Source: an uncultured delta proteobacterium (GTDB lineage Bacteria; Desulfobacterota; Syntrophia; Syntrophales; UBA8958). From it: 64,000 nt of DNA. Both the position numbers and the translations under genes were made by a program. The stretch is from the NCBI GenBank assembly GCA_903885795.1, contig CAISJV010000005.1, positions 45,622-109,621 on the forward strand, written 5' to 3'. The notes below the pieces were generated by a model. The model was not told the DNA's origin. It worked only from the letters and a program-made list of their open reading frames with translations, and did no database searches. This document shows, in pieces, positions 10,790-19,522 of this stretch. How positions within the stretch are numbered: the stretch's first letter is position 1; the number at the start of each line of letters is the position of its first letter.

Positions 10790-13120
10790 TCATACATAGT
10801 TCCGATGCTGTATGGATTCAATATACCCCACCGTGCCGGATGATATCTGGGCAGCGTTGGCCTCATCGGTATCCAGGTGCATGTCCATTCGGAAGCTTGG
10901 ATTGACGCGGGTGAGGACATCGCCAAAAATCAACTCCCGGACACCCTTTACTTTGATCATGACCACGTCTTTATCCCGCAGCCCCATGCTCAAGGCCTCT
11001 TCAGGGGACATGTGGATGTGGCGTTTGGCGCAGATTACCCCTTTGTCCAGATCAACCCTACCAATATCGCCCTCGATCGTGACCCCAGGGGTGCCCTCAA
11101 TATCTCCGGAGTCCCGAATAGGGGCGTCAATACCAAGGCGGAATTGTTCGGTCCGGGCAATTTCTACCTGGGATTCCTTGCGCAGTGGTCCAAGGATGCG
11201 TACCTTTTCTATACGACCCTTGGGACCAATCAGGTTTACTGTTTCCGCCGCCGCATACTGACCTGGCTGGCTCAGCTCAGAGCGTGGTGTCAGGGAGCGG
11301 CCGGCTCCGAAAATTATTTCGAAGTCATCCTGGCACAAATGGACATGATGTGCAGAAGTACTGAGAGGAATCGCCTTGGATCGAAATCTTTCCATCTCGT
11401 TAACAGGCAGAGAACGTCCCAGGGAATGGATGGTTTCCCGGGCAATCATCCTTTCTTCATCGGCGGGAACAACGAGGATACGGATCTTGGCTTCGGTCTC
11501 GGATATGTCGGCGATTTGTCCCCGCATGGCAACGGTTTTACGGTTTATCTCGTCGGAGATGGCAATTCCGAAAACCTCAAGCCCCTGGCAGATGCGGGCG
11601 CGAATCTCGGGAGAGTTTTCACCGATGCCGCCGGTAAAAATAAGGGCATCGAGGCCGCCGAGGGCGGCAATATATGATCCGATGTATTTCTTGACCCGGT
11701 AACAGAAAACAGTTACCGCCATTTTGCAACGCATATCTCCTGCTTCCGCCGCTTCCAGGACTTCGCGCATGTCGTTGCTCTTGCCGCTTAGTCCCATTAG
11801 TCCACTGTCCTTGTTGAGAATCTTATCGATCTGCTCGAAGGTCATGCTCGCATGACGCATCAGGTGAAGGAGAGCCCCCGGGTCTACATCACCGGCCCGG
11901 GTTCCCATCACCAGCCCTTCAAGAGGCGTCATGCCCATGCTTGTATCGATGCTCTGCCCATGATCGATGGCGCAGACGGATGCGCCGCTTCCCAGGTGAC
12001 AGGAGATAATTTTCAAGTCTCCGACCGGAACTTTAAGGGCGGTGGCGGCGCTTAGCGAGACAAAGCGGTGGTTGGTGCCGTGGAAACCGAAACGGCGGAT
12101 CTGCTCTTTCTCGCATAGATCGTAGGGAAGGGCATAACGAAAGGCTGCCTCGGGCATATTGAGATGAAAGGCCGTATCGAAGACGGCGACTTGGGGAACC
12201 TTAGGCAAAATACTCCTTAACGTTTCGATGCCTTCCAGATTATAGGGATTATGGAGGGGGGCGATGGGTATGCACGCACGAATAGCTTCCAGAACCTCAT
12301 CGTTGATAGGCATGGAACTGGAAAAACGTTTGCCCCCATGGACGACCCGATGGCCAACGGCCGAGATCTCATTGACGTCGTTCACGGCCCCGTACTCGGC
12401 ATGTGCAAGGACCTGCACCATGTCATGGAAGGCGTCGCTCACGGTGGCGATATGTTCACCGGGAATGGTCTGCTTTTGGCCCGATTTTTTAATGACGTGG
12501 GATGCCTTACCGGACCCGATTTTTTCCACCAGACCATCTAGTAACGATTCTTTCTTGACAGTGTCGAAGAGGGAATACTTTAATGAGGAACTGCCGCTGT
12601 TTACAACCAGAATCTTCATCGGTTCCGATACGGAGGAAAAGTTCAGATCATAGGGATCTTCATTTTCCCGATGGGCAAGTCGTCGCCGCATCAACTCTTC
12701 TTGAAACTTTTCGTCGTCCAGAAGGCGCTTGGTGATGAATTTTGTCACCTTCATGAGGGTCTTGGGATTCCGGGCGATGACCTGAGAGACCATTTCTCTT
12801 GGAATTTTAATGACCTTACTGTCCCGGGAAGAGGTTACATTGGCAGCCGCCGGTTCGCCGGAGAGTATCGACATCTCGCCAAAGAAGGCCCCCCTTTCGA
12901 GGGAGGCGATTACCTGTTGTTTTCCCGTTTCATCAGGCAACGAAACGTCAACTTCTCCATCATAGACAATCCAGAGGTAACGTCCGATGTCCCCCATCTT
13001 GATAATTCTGGTGTTGTCGGGATAATCAATGCTTAGAGAGTTCGCCGTTAAAAAAGCGATATCCTCTGCCCCCAGATCAGAGAAAATCTCGATGGATTTA
13101 AAAAAATGATCTAGTTCCAT
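10790..13120 (-). CDS. Fusion protein: cNMP-binding-like domain + acetate kinase (AckA) + phosphate propanoyl/acetyltransferase (PduL)
   Basis: 776 residues from ATG 13120, preceded by AGGAGGT; the upstream in-frame start at 13234 is less likely. Residues 5-150 form a CRP/PKA-type cyclic-nucleotide-binding domain (FGEMSILSGEPAAANVTS at 80-97). Residues 168-570 are a complete acetate kinase: VVNSGSSSLKYS, R258 in GHRVVHGG, D315, H347 in FHGTNH, R408 in GTRAGD, TGGIGEN at 496-502 and ADEE with E555. Residues 580-776 are a complete PduL phosphotransacylase with metal-type histidines in HHVHL (591-595), RHIHM (700-704) and MHLD (748). Acetyl-CoA could thus pass through acetyl-phosphate to acetate and ATP within one chain. 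The cNMP domain has Ala91 where the cyclic-phosphate Arg is expected. No microcompartment genes are nearby. The frame is unbroken and the AckA start inside has no ribosome site. Confidence 0.93.
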   Translation of the reverse strand: MELDHFFKSIEIFSDLGAEDIAFLTANSLSIDYPDNTRIIKMGDIGRYLWIVYDGEVDVSLPDETGKQQVIASLERGAFFGEMSILSGEPAAANVTSSRDSKVIKIPREMVSQVIARNPKTLMKVTKFITKRLLDDEKFQEELMRRRLAHRENEDPYDLNFSSVSEPMKILVVNSGSSSLKYSLFDTVKKESLLDGLVEKIGSGKASHVIKKSGQKQTIPGEHIATVSDAFHDMVQVLAHAEYGAVNDVNEISAVGHRVVHGGKRFSSSMPINDEVLEAIRACIPIAPLHNPYNLEGIETLRSILPKVPQVAVFDTAFHLNMPEAAFRYALPYDLCEKEQIRRFGFHGTNHRFVSLSAATALKVPVGDLKIISCHLGSGASVCAIDHGQSIDTSMGMTPLEGLVMGTRAGDVDPGALLHLMRHASMTFEQIDKILNKDSGLMGLSGKSNDMREVLEAAEAGDMRCKMAVTVFCYRVKKYIGSYIAALGGLDALIFTGGIGENSPEIRARICQGLEVFGIAISDEINRKTVAMRGQIADISETEAKIRILVVPADEERMIARETIHSLGRSLPVNEMERFRSKAIPLSTSAHHVHLCQDDFEIIFGAGRSLTPRSELSQPGQYAAAETVNLIGPKGRIEKVRILGPLRKESQVEIARTEQFRLGIDAPIRDSGDIEGTPGVTIEGDIGRVDLDKGVICAKRHIHMSPEEALSMGLRDKDVVMIKVKGVRELIFGDVLTRVNPSFRMDMHLDTDEANAAQISSGTVGYIESIQHRNYV

Positions 13121-13340
13121 AATAATACCTCCTATCGGCTCATAAACTGTTATCTTGCATGTCGCTGTTGACGCAGGAAAATCATCTGACAGAAGAATAC
13201 AAAAAACGTTTAGGAATACTAATAAATATCTCAATCAGAGTCAATAAAATATCGTAGTTTTCCTGATGAAAAAAAGCATGCTTTATGTTAGAGGTCCGCG
13301 AGTCGGCTACGTGAAATAAAACACTGTAGAAAGAAGAGAC

Positions 13341-14111
13341 ATGAATGATCATACGGTAGGAATCGACGTCGGATCCATTACATCCAAGGCGGTTTTGATG
13401 AAAGATGGAGTGATTATGGCCTCCAGGGTTGTATTTACCGGCTATAACGTTGAAACAGCAGCTCGCAAAGTGTTTGATGAGGTACTTGCGGAAATCGGCT
13501 TGCCGGCGGAGGCTGTTGTAAAAATCGTGGCGACAGGATATGGAAGAAAGAGTGTTTCCATGGCCCATGAATCTCTGACCGAAATTCTCTGTCATGCCGC
13601 GGGGGCTTATTACCAGAATCGGGAAATCAGGTTTATTATCGATATTGGGGGGCAGGACAGCAAGGCGATCCTGCTGAATGATGCGGGGAGAGTTAAAAAT
13701 TTTACCATGAACGACAAATGCGCTGCCGGAACGGGACGGTTTCTTGAAGTCATGGCCAGGGCCATGGAAGTAAATCTGGAAGCCTTTGGCGATTTATCCC
13801 TCCAGGCAGATCTCCCAGCTAAAATCAGCAGTCTTTGCACTGTTTTTGCCGAATCTGAAGTTATCTCGCTGATTTCCAAAGGGACGTCCCGGGAAAACAT
13901 AATTGCGGGTATTCATGAATCCATCGGTGCCCGTGTATCTGCGATGGCAAAGAGGGTAGGGCTGCAGGCGCCTGTCATGATGACGGGCGGGGTTGCAAAA
14001 AACAGGGGTGTGGTGCATGCTTTGGAAGAAAAACTCGGCCTGCCAATTGAGGTATCGCCTTATGCACAGGTGAACGGGGCAATCGGGGCAGCTTATCTGG
14101 CATGGAAATAA
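13341..14111 (+). CDS. 2-hydroxyacyl-CoA dehydratase activase (HgdC/BadF/BcrA family ATPase)
   Basis: 256 residues, the length of HgdC-type activases. The protein is an ASKHA-fold ATPase homodimer with one bridging [4Fe-4S] cluster that pushes single electrons to the dehydratase upon ATP hydrolysis. Visible: IDVGSITSKAV (phosphate 1 loop), DIGGQDSKAI, cluster cysteines C127 in NDKCAAGTGRFLE and C166 in SLCTVFAESEVISL, and MTGGVAKN near the C-terminus. Both cysteines are at the family positions. The dehydratase subunit at 1-368 is a possible partner but is 13 kb away; no subunit gene adjoins it. The next gene starts directly after the stop codon. Confidence 0.93.
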   Translation: MNDHTVGIDVGSITSKAVLMKDGVIMASRVVFTGYNVETAARKVFDEVLAEIGLPAEAVVKIVATGYGRKSVSMAHESLTEILCHAAGAYYQNREIRFIIDIGGQDSKAILLNDAGRVKNFTMNDKCAAGTGRFLEVMARAMEVNLEAFGDLSLQADLPAKISSLCTVFAESEVISLISKGTSRENIIAGIHESIGARVSAMAKRVGLQAPVMMTGGVAKNRGVVHALEEKLGLPIEVSPYAQVNGAIGAAYLAWK

Positions 14112-15827
14112 ATGCTGATCGCGGGAAGAAATAAAATGATTGACGAAGAAAATCTGGAAGGAAAAATAAAAGGATTGATCTTATCCCGGGTCGCCGTGGC
14201 AACCTTTTTGCTGGGTATTTTTATCTTCCTGCAGATAAAAGCCCCGGACTTCTTAAACCAGACATCTATATCTTATTTTTACGGAATTATTGCCCTGATC
14301 TATCTTCTTTCTCTGGTTTTTTCCGTGGTCAGCAGATTCTTTACTAACCACCGTCTCCATATATATTTCCAGACCATGACCGATGTGATCATGATTACCG
14401 CCCTAATATATGCCACGGGCGGAATCAGATCCACCTATGCTGTATTCTATCCTTTGGTTATTATCTACTCTGTTCTGTATCTTGGTAGAGGTGGCGGCCT
14501 TATAACCGCTTCGGCGGCATCGATCTTTTACGGACTATTGATTGACCTTGAATATTACCGTGTTATCAACCCCATTTCCCACCCCTACATATGGGAAATC
14601 CCCGATACAGCGGGTCATGTATTTCTCCGCATTTTTGTCAACATCCTTTCTTTTTACCTTATTGCCCTATTGGCCAGTTTCGTTGTCGAGAAGGAAAAAA
14701 AGACGAGAGCCCTCCTTGCCGAGAAGGAATCAGCCTTTAATCAATTGGACTTGCTCCATCGTTCTATCATTGAATCAGTTGATGCGGGCATTTTGACCAT
14801 AGATCTGGATGGGAGGATCAAATCATTCAACAGGACCGCAGAAATAATCACCGGATGGAGTTTTGCCTCGCTGGAGAATAATCGCATTCAGGATATCTTT
14901 CCTGCCTGGGAAGGATTATACGTTAATAGCGTTAATGATGATGGGAGCGTTAAGGGACGCTTTGAAATGCCTGCCGTTGCGATTCAGAATCGGCGCTTGA
15001 TTCTGGGTTGCGCCCTCTCGGCACTCCGGGATAACAGCGGTCAGAAAATCGGCGACATTCTTATTTTTCAGGACCTGACGAAGGTGAAGGAAATGGAAGC
15101 GGTGTTAGAGAGAAACCGTCGGCTTGCTTTCGTGGGCGAAATGGCAGCAGGACTTGCCCATGAGATTCGTAATCCTCTGGCCTCCATAAGCGGTTCCATT
15201 CAGATGTTGATGAAAGAATCCGGCAGGGGAACAACGGAAGGGCGGCTTATGCAGGTAATCATGCGTGGCAAGGATCAACTGGAAGGATTTGTCAAAGACT
15301 TTCTCCTCCTGGCCCGACATAACCGCGGTCCCCATCAGGAAATCCTGATTGGCAATGTTATCGGGGAGGTTCTGGAAGCGGCGCGGGTAATGCCAGACTG
15401 GAACAGCAATATTGAGATCAGCGACACTCTTGAAGAAGGCAGCGCTATCAAAGGCAACAGGGAAGAAATGCGACAATTGATATGGAACCTCATCCTCAAC
15501 GCTGCCCAAGCAATGCCGGAAGGGGGACGTCTTGCCGTTAATGTCCGAAAAAAGAATCTGGAGACACAAAAGGGACTTGAAATCATTGTGGCAGATGATG
15601 GCGTGGGGATCACAGATGAAAATAAAAAAATGATATTTGAGCCTTTTTTTACCACTAAAGAGCGGGGCACGGGATTAGGCTTGGCTATTGTGATGAGGAT
15701 CATCAATAACTATGGAGGAAATTTGTTATTTGAAAGTACTCCAGGTGTGGGGACGAAATTTGCAATCTGGCTCCCCAAGACAGGGTTTATCCCAGGAGGT
15801 GAAAATGGCAAAGATACTCGTCGTTGA
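14112..15827 (+). CDS. Membrane sensor histidine kinase, PilS-like
   Basis: 571 residues. About six hydrophobic segments fill residues 20-195, followed by a PAS domain (about 215-330, starting LLHRSIIESVDAGILTIDLDG), a HisKA domain with the phospho-His in AHEIRNPLASISGS, and a HATPase domain with NLILNAAQAMPEGG, DDGVGI and [13 protein letters not shown]. The six-segment plus PAS layout matches PilS, and the partner at 15805 is PilR-like. The ATG directly follows the activase stop; an ATG eight codons further (14136) has a better GGGAAG ribosome site and could be the real start. The end overlaps the regulator gene by 23 bases, showing translational coupling. No pilin gene follows, so the regulated target is open. 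Confidence 0.88.
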   Translation: MLIAGRNKMIDEENLEGKIKGLILSRVAVATFLLGIFIFLQIKAPDFLNQTSISYFYGIIALIYLLSLVFSVVSRFFTNHRLHIYFQTMTDVIMITALIYATGGIRSTYAVFYPLVIIYSVLYLGRGGGLITASAASIFYGLLIDLEYYRVINPISHPYIWEIPDTAGHVFLRIFVNILSFYLIALLASFVVEKEKKTRALLAEKESAFNQLDLLHRSIIESVDAGILTIDLDGRIKSFNRTAEIITGWSFASLENNRIQDIFPAWEGLYVNSVNDDGSVKGRFEMPAVAIQNRRLILGCALSALRDNSGQKIGDILIFQDLTKVKEMEAVLERNRRLAFVGEMAAGLAHEIRNPLASISGSIQMLMKESGRGTTEGRLMQVIMRGKDQLEGFVKDFLLLARHNRGPHQEILIGNVIGEVLEAARVMPDWNSNIEISDTLEEGSAIKGNREEMRQLIWNLILNAAQAMPEGGRLAVNVRKKNLETQKGLEIIVADDGVGITDENKKMIFEPFFTTKERGTGLGLAIVMRIINNYGGNLLFESTPGVGTKFAIWLPKTGFIPGGENGKDTRR

Positions 15828-17175
15828 CGATGATCAGGGAATGAGAGATTTCCTTGAGATCATGTTGACCAAAGAAGGGTACAAGGTGTCCTGCTATGGA
15901 GATCCGGAAAAAGCCCTCATCCGGAGCGGAAAAGAAAAATATGATCTTGTGATTACGGATCTCAAAATGCCTAAAATGGACGGTATCGCTTTTCTTAAAC
16001 GGATCAAGGAAAAGGAACCTGAATGCCAGGTTATTCTGATTACGGCTTTTGCTTCCGGCGAGACCGCCCTTTCCGCCATGAAAGAAGGAGCTTATGACTA
16101 TATCGAGAAGGATTTCGACATCGATGACCTGAAAAAGATAATCCGCGCCGCCCTCGATAAGAAAGGGGTCAAGAACGATGACGCCAGATTTCTAAAAGAC
16201 ATCGAGAGCGGAGTTGCTTTTGGCGGTATGATCGGTAAAAGCAAGGAAATGCTTAAAGTTTATAGCACGATCAAAAAAGTGGCGGAAACCTCCGCCAATA
16301 TCTTGATTCTTGGAGAGAGTGGCACCGGCAAGGAACTTGTTGCCAAAGCTATCCATGAAAACAGCCCGAGAAAAGACATGCCCTTTGTTGTCATCAACTG
16401 TGGCGGCATTCCCGAGAATCTTCTTGAATCAGAGTTTTTCGGTTATATGAAGGGCTCTTTTACCGGAGCTTTTACGGACAAGGCGGGACTCTTTGAGGTT
16501 GCCAGCAAAGGAACAATATTTCTCGATGAAATAGGAGAGTTGCCTACCTTACTTCAAGTAAAACTTCTGAGAGTTGTACAGGAAAAAACCTTCAGAAGGA
16601 TCGGTGGGGCGGAGGACATCAAGGTCGATGTCAGGATTATCTCGGCAACGAATCAAATTCTCGAAAATAAGGTAAAAGAAGGAAGCTTCCGTGAAGATCT
16701 CTACTATCGCCTGAATGTCATCCCCGTCCACTTACCGGCCCTGCGGCATCGCAAAGAGGATATCCCCGTACTGACAAAATATTTCATTGAGAAGTATTCT
16801 CGTGAATTTTCCAAGGATGTTATAACGATATCAACATATGCACTAGAATTGCTTATTGATTATCCCTTTCCGGGAAATATCCGGGAACTTGAAAACATGA
16901 TTGAAAGATGCGTTGCCCTGGAGACCACCAATATTATCCTGCCGGACAATTTATTCATATGCCATAATACGGAAAAAGAAGAAAACATTCTTGATTTCAA
17001 TTTCTCCGAAACGGGTATTCAACTGAACGAGGAGCTGGCAAAAATAGAAAGGCGGCTCATTCAAAAGGCCCTCACAAAATCAAATGGTTCCAAGACCATG
17101 GCCGCGGAGCTGCTCCATGTGAGTTTTGATTCATTACGCTACCGGATCGAAAAATTAGGAATCGAAAATCAGTGA
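15805..17175 (+). CDS. Sigma-54-dependent response regulator, PilR/NtrC-like
   Basis: 456 residues from ATG 15805, preceded by CCAGGAGG; an in-frame upstream start at 15712 lies inside the kinase gene without support. Domains in order: receiver with phospho-Asp D52 in ITDLKMPKMDG, AAA+ domain with Walker A GESGTGKE, the sigma-54 contact loop GSFTGAFTD, Walker B GTIFLDEIGEL and the arginine-finger region, then a Fis-type helix-turn-helix at the end (SNGSKTMAAELLHVSFDSLRYR). The GAFTGA motif is intact, so it should activate sigma-54 promoters. No clear -24/-12 site was found in the window. Cognate to the overlapping kinase. Confidence 0.93.
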   Translation: MAKILVVDDDQGMRDFLEIMLTKEGYKVSCYGDPEKALIRSGKEKYDLVITDLKMPKMDGIAFLKRIKEKEPECQVILITAFASGETALSAMKEGAYDYIEKDFDIDDLKKIIRAALDKKGVKNDDARFLKDIESGVAFGGMIGKSKEMLKVYSTIKKVAETSANILILGESGTGKELVAKAIHENSPRKDMPFVVINCGGIPENLLESEFFGYMKGSFTGAFTDKAGLFEVASKGTIFLDEIGELPTLLQVKLLRVVQEKTFRRIGGAEDIKVDVRIISATNQILENKVKEGSFREDLYYRLNVIPVHLPALRHRKEDIPVLTKYFIEKYSREFSKDVITISTYALELLIDYPFPGNIRELENMIERCVALETTNIILPDNLFICHNTEKEENILDFNFSETGIQLNEELAKIERRLIQKALTKSNGSKTMAAELLHVSFDSLRYRIEKLGIENQ

Positions 17176-17191
17176 TCAGCTATAAAAGAGC

Positions 17192-17220
17192 TTGACATTC
17201 GCCAAAGCATTTATTACTGA
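17192..17220 (+). promoter_or_regulatory. Candidate sigma-70 promoter of the importer operon
   Basis: A perfect TTGACA (17192-17197) is followed after 17 bases by TACTGA. A second -10-like TATAAT lies at 17251-17256 but lacks a -35. Either would start transcription ahead of the structured leader at 17323-17440. Confidence 0.45.
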
Positions 17221-17322
17221 TGGATCAAAGTAGGAAGTCAAGGTACATAATATAATGAACAGGCAGATCAGTAAAGTAACGATTTCAGGTTTCTTTTTTA
17301 GCTTTTATAGCTTTTTTGGGGA

Positions 17323-17440
17323 GGTCTGCCGACCGTGCTCGTGATCTGAGATGAAACGAACGAGCCGTGGGCAGACCGCAAGGATGCTCACGGCTTTCTA
17401 ATTTATGAAGGCCGTGGATGAAAAACTCCCGGCCTTTTTT
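17323..17440 (+). promoter_or_regulatory. Structured leader with alternative hairpins, riboswitch/attenuator candidate
   Basis: Four pairings can be read by eye. P1: GGTCTGCC (17323-17330) with GGCAGACC (17370-17377). P1 encloses P2: GCTCGT (17337-17342) with ACGAGC (17360-17365). A competing pairing joins AGCCGTG (17363-17369) to CACGGCT (17389-17395). CGGCTTTC (17391-17398) pairs with GAAGGCCG (17407-17414), one G-U pair, as an antiterminator. GGCCG (17410-17414) pairs with CGGCC (17430-17434) followed by six T, as a terminator. The overlaps make these mutually exclusive, the logic of a transcriptional switch. It precedes the importer gene by 45 bases. CTGAGA in the P2 loop recalls the thiamine element, but the rest of that consensus is missing, and I do not match it to any known class. 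Confidence 0.6.
17410..17440 (+). terminator. Intrinsic terminator-like hairpin in the operon leader
   Basis: GGCCG, a 15-base loop, CGGCC, then TTTTTT. The stem is short (5 bp) and would be stronger as part of the switch described for 17323-17440 than alone. It sits before, not after, a gene, which points to attenuation. Confidence 0.5.
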
Positions 17441-17485
17441 ATTTTCACCGATATGAGGCGAAAATCAACTTGGAGGATGAAGAAT

Positions 17486-18694
17486 ATGAACAGGCAAACG
17501 GGACAAAGATTGCTAATCACTATCCTTGCAGGGATCATGATCCTCTCTTTATCAGGAGTATCCTCTGCAAAAACAATCAAAATTGGAGCCGCTATAAACA
17601 TGACCGGACCGGCCTCCACCTGGGGACAGTATCACGCCAAAGGGCAGCAGGACTATTTCCGTTATGTCAATGAAGTAAAAGGCGGCGTAGACGGGAACCG
17701 CATCGAGATGACCCTTGTAGATACGGCCTACAAAGTGCCCGAGGCTGTATCGGCAGTACGCAAATTTGCCGTTCAGGAAAAAGTGGATATGATTGCCACT
17801 TGGGGCGCTGGGGAGGGTCTTGCCGCCAAGCCGATTATTCAGACCTACAAGATCCCGACCATCAATTATTCGACAAGCTGGGAGATCCTCGAACCCCCTA
17901 TCAATTACATGTATCTCCCCTTTGGCAGCTACAAGATGGACTGTTATGCCATCCTCGATTATATCCGGGCTATTCACAAAGGGAAAGAAGCGCCGAAGGT
18001 AGGTTTGCTTACCTTCAATAACGCCTACGGGCGTTCTATCCACAAACCAAGCCGTGAATATGCAAAGAAAATCAAGATTGACATCGTCGCCGTAGAAGAA
18101 TTCCCACCCAAAACTGTAGATCTGACGACGGAACTTCTCAGGCTGCAAAAGAAGGGGACCCAGTATGTTGTCATGCAGATGCTCCCTTCGGCAATTATTA
18201 CCACCTTCAAGAGCGCCGATCGGATCGGATACAACCCGATGTTTTTCGGGACCTGGACCTCAACGGATCCTGATTTCTTCAAACTTGGGAAGGGTATTAT
18301 CAAGGACAGGCTGTTGATGCAATTTCCCGGCGGCCTGCCTTCCGATGGCGCCCCCGGTATGAAGATCATGACGGACCTGTGGACCAGGTATAAAACCGTT
18401 ACCAAATTCGACGCCTCATACTGGGAGGGAGTTGTTGTGGCCATGATCATGGAACGGGCCTTTATCAGAGCTCATGAGAAATACGGGGACATAAACAGTG
18501 AAACAATCAATAATGCTTTGGAATCTTTCAAAAACGAAGATTTCGGGGGACTCGTTCCGAATGTGACATTCACGAAAACTGATCATGGCGCCTCTTTCAA
18601 GGCGAGAATCGTCAAGGTCCAGGAAAATGGGAGCTATGTCCCACTGACGAAGTTTTTCATTCCCGGAAAAGAAAAAATTCAGCTTTTGAAATGA
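17486..18694 (+). CDS. Branched-chain-type ABC transporter substrate-binding protein
   Basis: 402 residues from ATG 17486, with GGAGG nine bases upstream; longer in-frame starts would extend into the leader hairpins. Residues 1-28 look like a Sec signal peptide (positive start, hydrophobic run, cut near VSSAKT). The mature part is a periplasmic-binding fold of the LivJ family (IKIGAAINMTGPASTWG; DMIATWGAGEGLAAKP). It would catch the substrate in the periplasm for the permeases at 21712 and 22592. The LivJ family also serves aromatic and fatty acids in anaerobes, and the CoA ligase in the operon favours an organic acid over leucine. First gene of the operon, 13 bases before the next. Confidence 0.9.
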   Translation: MNRQTGQRLLITILAGIMILSLSGVSSAKTIKIGAAINMTGPASTWGQYHAKGQQDYFRYVNEVKGGVDGNRIEMTLVDTAYKVPEAVSAVRKFAVQEKVDMIATWGAGEGLAAKPIIQTYKIPTINYSTSWEILEPPINYMYLPFGSYKMDCYAILDYIRAIHKGKEAPKVGLLTFNNAYGRSIHKPSREYAKKIKIDIVAVEEFPPKTVDLTTELLRLQKKGTQYVVMQMLPSAIITTFKSADRIGYNPMFFGTWTSTDPDFFKLGKGIIKDRLLMQFPGGLPSDGAPGMKIMTDLWTRYKTVTKFDASYWEGVVVAMIMERAFIRAHEKYGDINSETINNALESFKNEDFGGLVPNVTFTKTDHGASFKARIVKVQENGSYVPLTKFFIPGKEKIQLLK

Positions 18695-18707
18695 GCAGGC
18701 GGACAAG

Positions 18708-19520
18708 ATGAAAGCCTATCGTGGGCAGCCGGCAATCTTTGCGGCAAGACAGGAGAAAGATCGTTACGCCGACCTGGAGATCAGGGATTTATCGCTGAAT
18801 TTCGGCGGCGTGAAGGCGCTGACCAACATCGATCTGAAGGTGAGAAACGGGGAACTTTATGCCGTGATTGGACCGAACGGGGCCGGCAAGACAAGCCTCA
18901 TGAATTGCATAACCGGATTCTACAAGCCTAAGAGCGGTCGGATTATCTTTAATGACCGGGACATAACCAGGATGCACGCCCATAACCTGGTCAAAATCGG
19001 CATCGGCAGAACCTTTCAGAATATAGAACTTTTCCCCGGGATGACTGTCCTTGCCAACATGCTCCTTGCCCGTCATCTGTACTGTCGCTACACCTTTCCC
19101 GGAGCAGGTCTCTTTCTGCCTTCCGTTCGCCGGGAGGAAGTCCGCCATCGCATGCTGATCGAAGAGCTGATTGATTTTCTTGAGATCCAGGCAATAAGAA
19201 ATAAAAATGTGGCCTCCTTACCCTACGGGTTGATGAAAAGAGTGGAACTGGGAAGGGCGCTGGCTCTTGAGCCGCGACTGCTGGTCTTGGATGAACCCTT
19301 TGCCGGAATGACCCTGGAAGAAAAGGAAGACATGGTTCGTTTTATCACGGAAATCAATGAAGTGTGGGGACAGACTATCGTCCTTGTTGAGCATGACATG
19401 GCCATTGTCATGAGCATTTCCCATCGTATCGCCGTCCTGAATTTCGGAGAAATGATCGCCGAGGGCACGGCGGATGAGATCGGCCGGCACCCGGAAGTTA
19501 TCCGGGCGTATCTGGGATGA
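18708..19520 (+). CDS. ABC transporter ATP-binding protein, LivG type
   Basis: 270 residues. Cytosolic ATPase subunit of the importer. Walker [10 protein letters not shown], Walker B LLVLDEPFAGM, and the H-loop in VLVEHDMAIV are present. The signature is LPYGLMKRVELGRAL, a LivG-type variant of LSGGQ. An N-terminal stretch of about 25 residues precedes the conserved start DLEIRDLSLNFGGVKAL, so a start nearer the domain is possible, but ATG 18708 is the first after the preceding gene. A palindromic element begins two bases after the stop, between this gene and the ligase. Confidence 0.92.
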   Translation: MKAYRGQPAIFAARQEKDRYADLEIRDLSLNFGGVKALTNIDLKVRNGELYAVIGPNGAGKTSLMNCITGFYKPKSGRIIFNDRDITRMHAHNLVKIGIGRTFQNIELFPGMTVLANMLLARHLYCRYTFPGAGLFLPSVRREEVRHRMLIEELIDFLEIQAIRNKNVASLPYGLMKRVELGRALALEPRLLVLDEPFAGMTLEEKEDMVRFITEINEVWGQTIVLVEHDMAIVMSISHRIAVLNFGEMIAEGTADEIGRHPEVIRAYLG

Positions 19521-19522
19521 AG

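Noticed and set aside
17341..17365. CTGAGA inside the leader as a thiamine (TPP) riboswitch
   Set aside because: The other conserved parts of the thiamine element, such as ACCTGA, are missing, and the downstream genes are not for thiamine.
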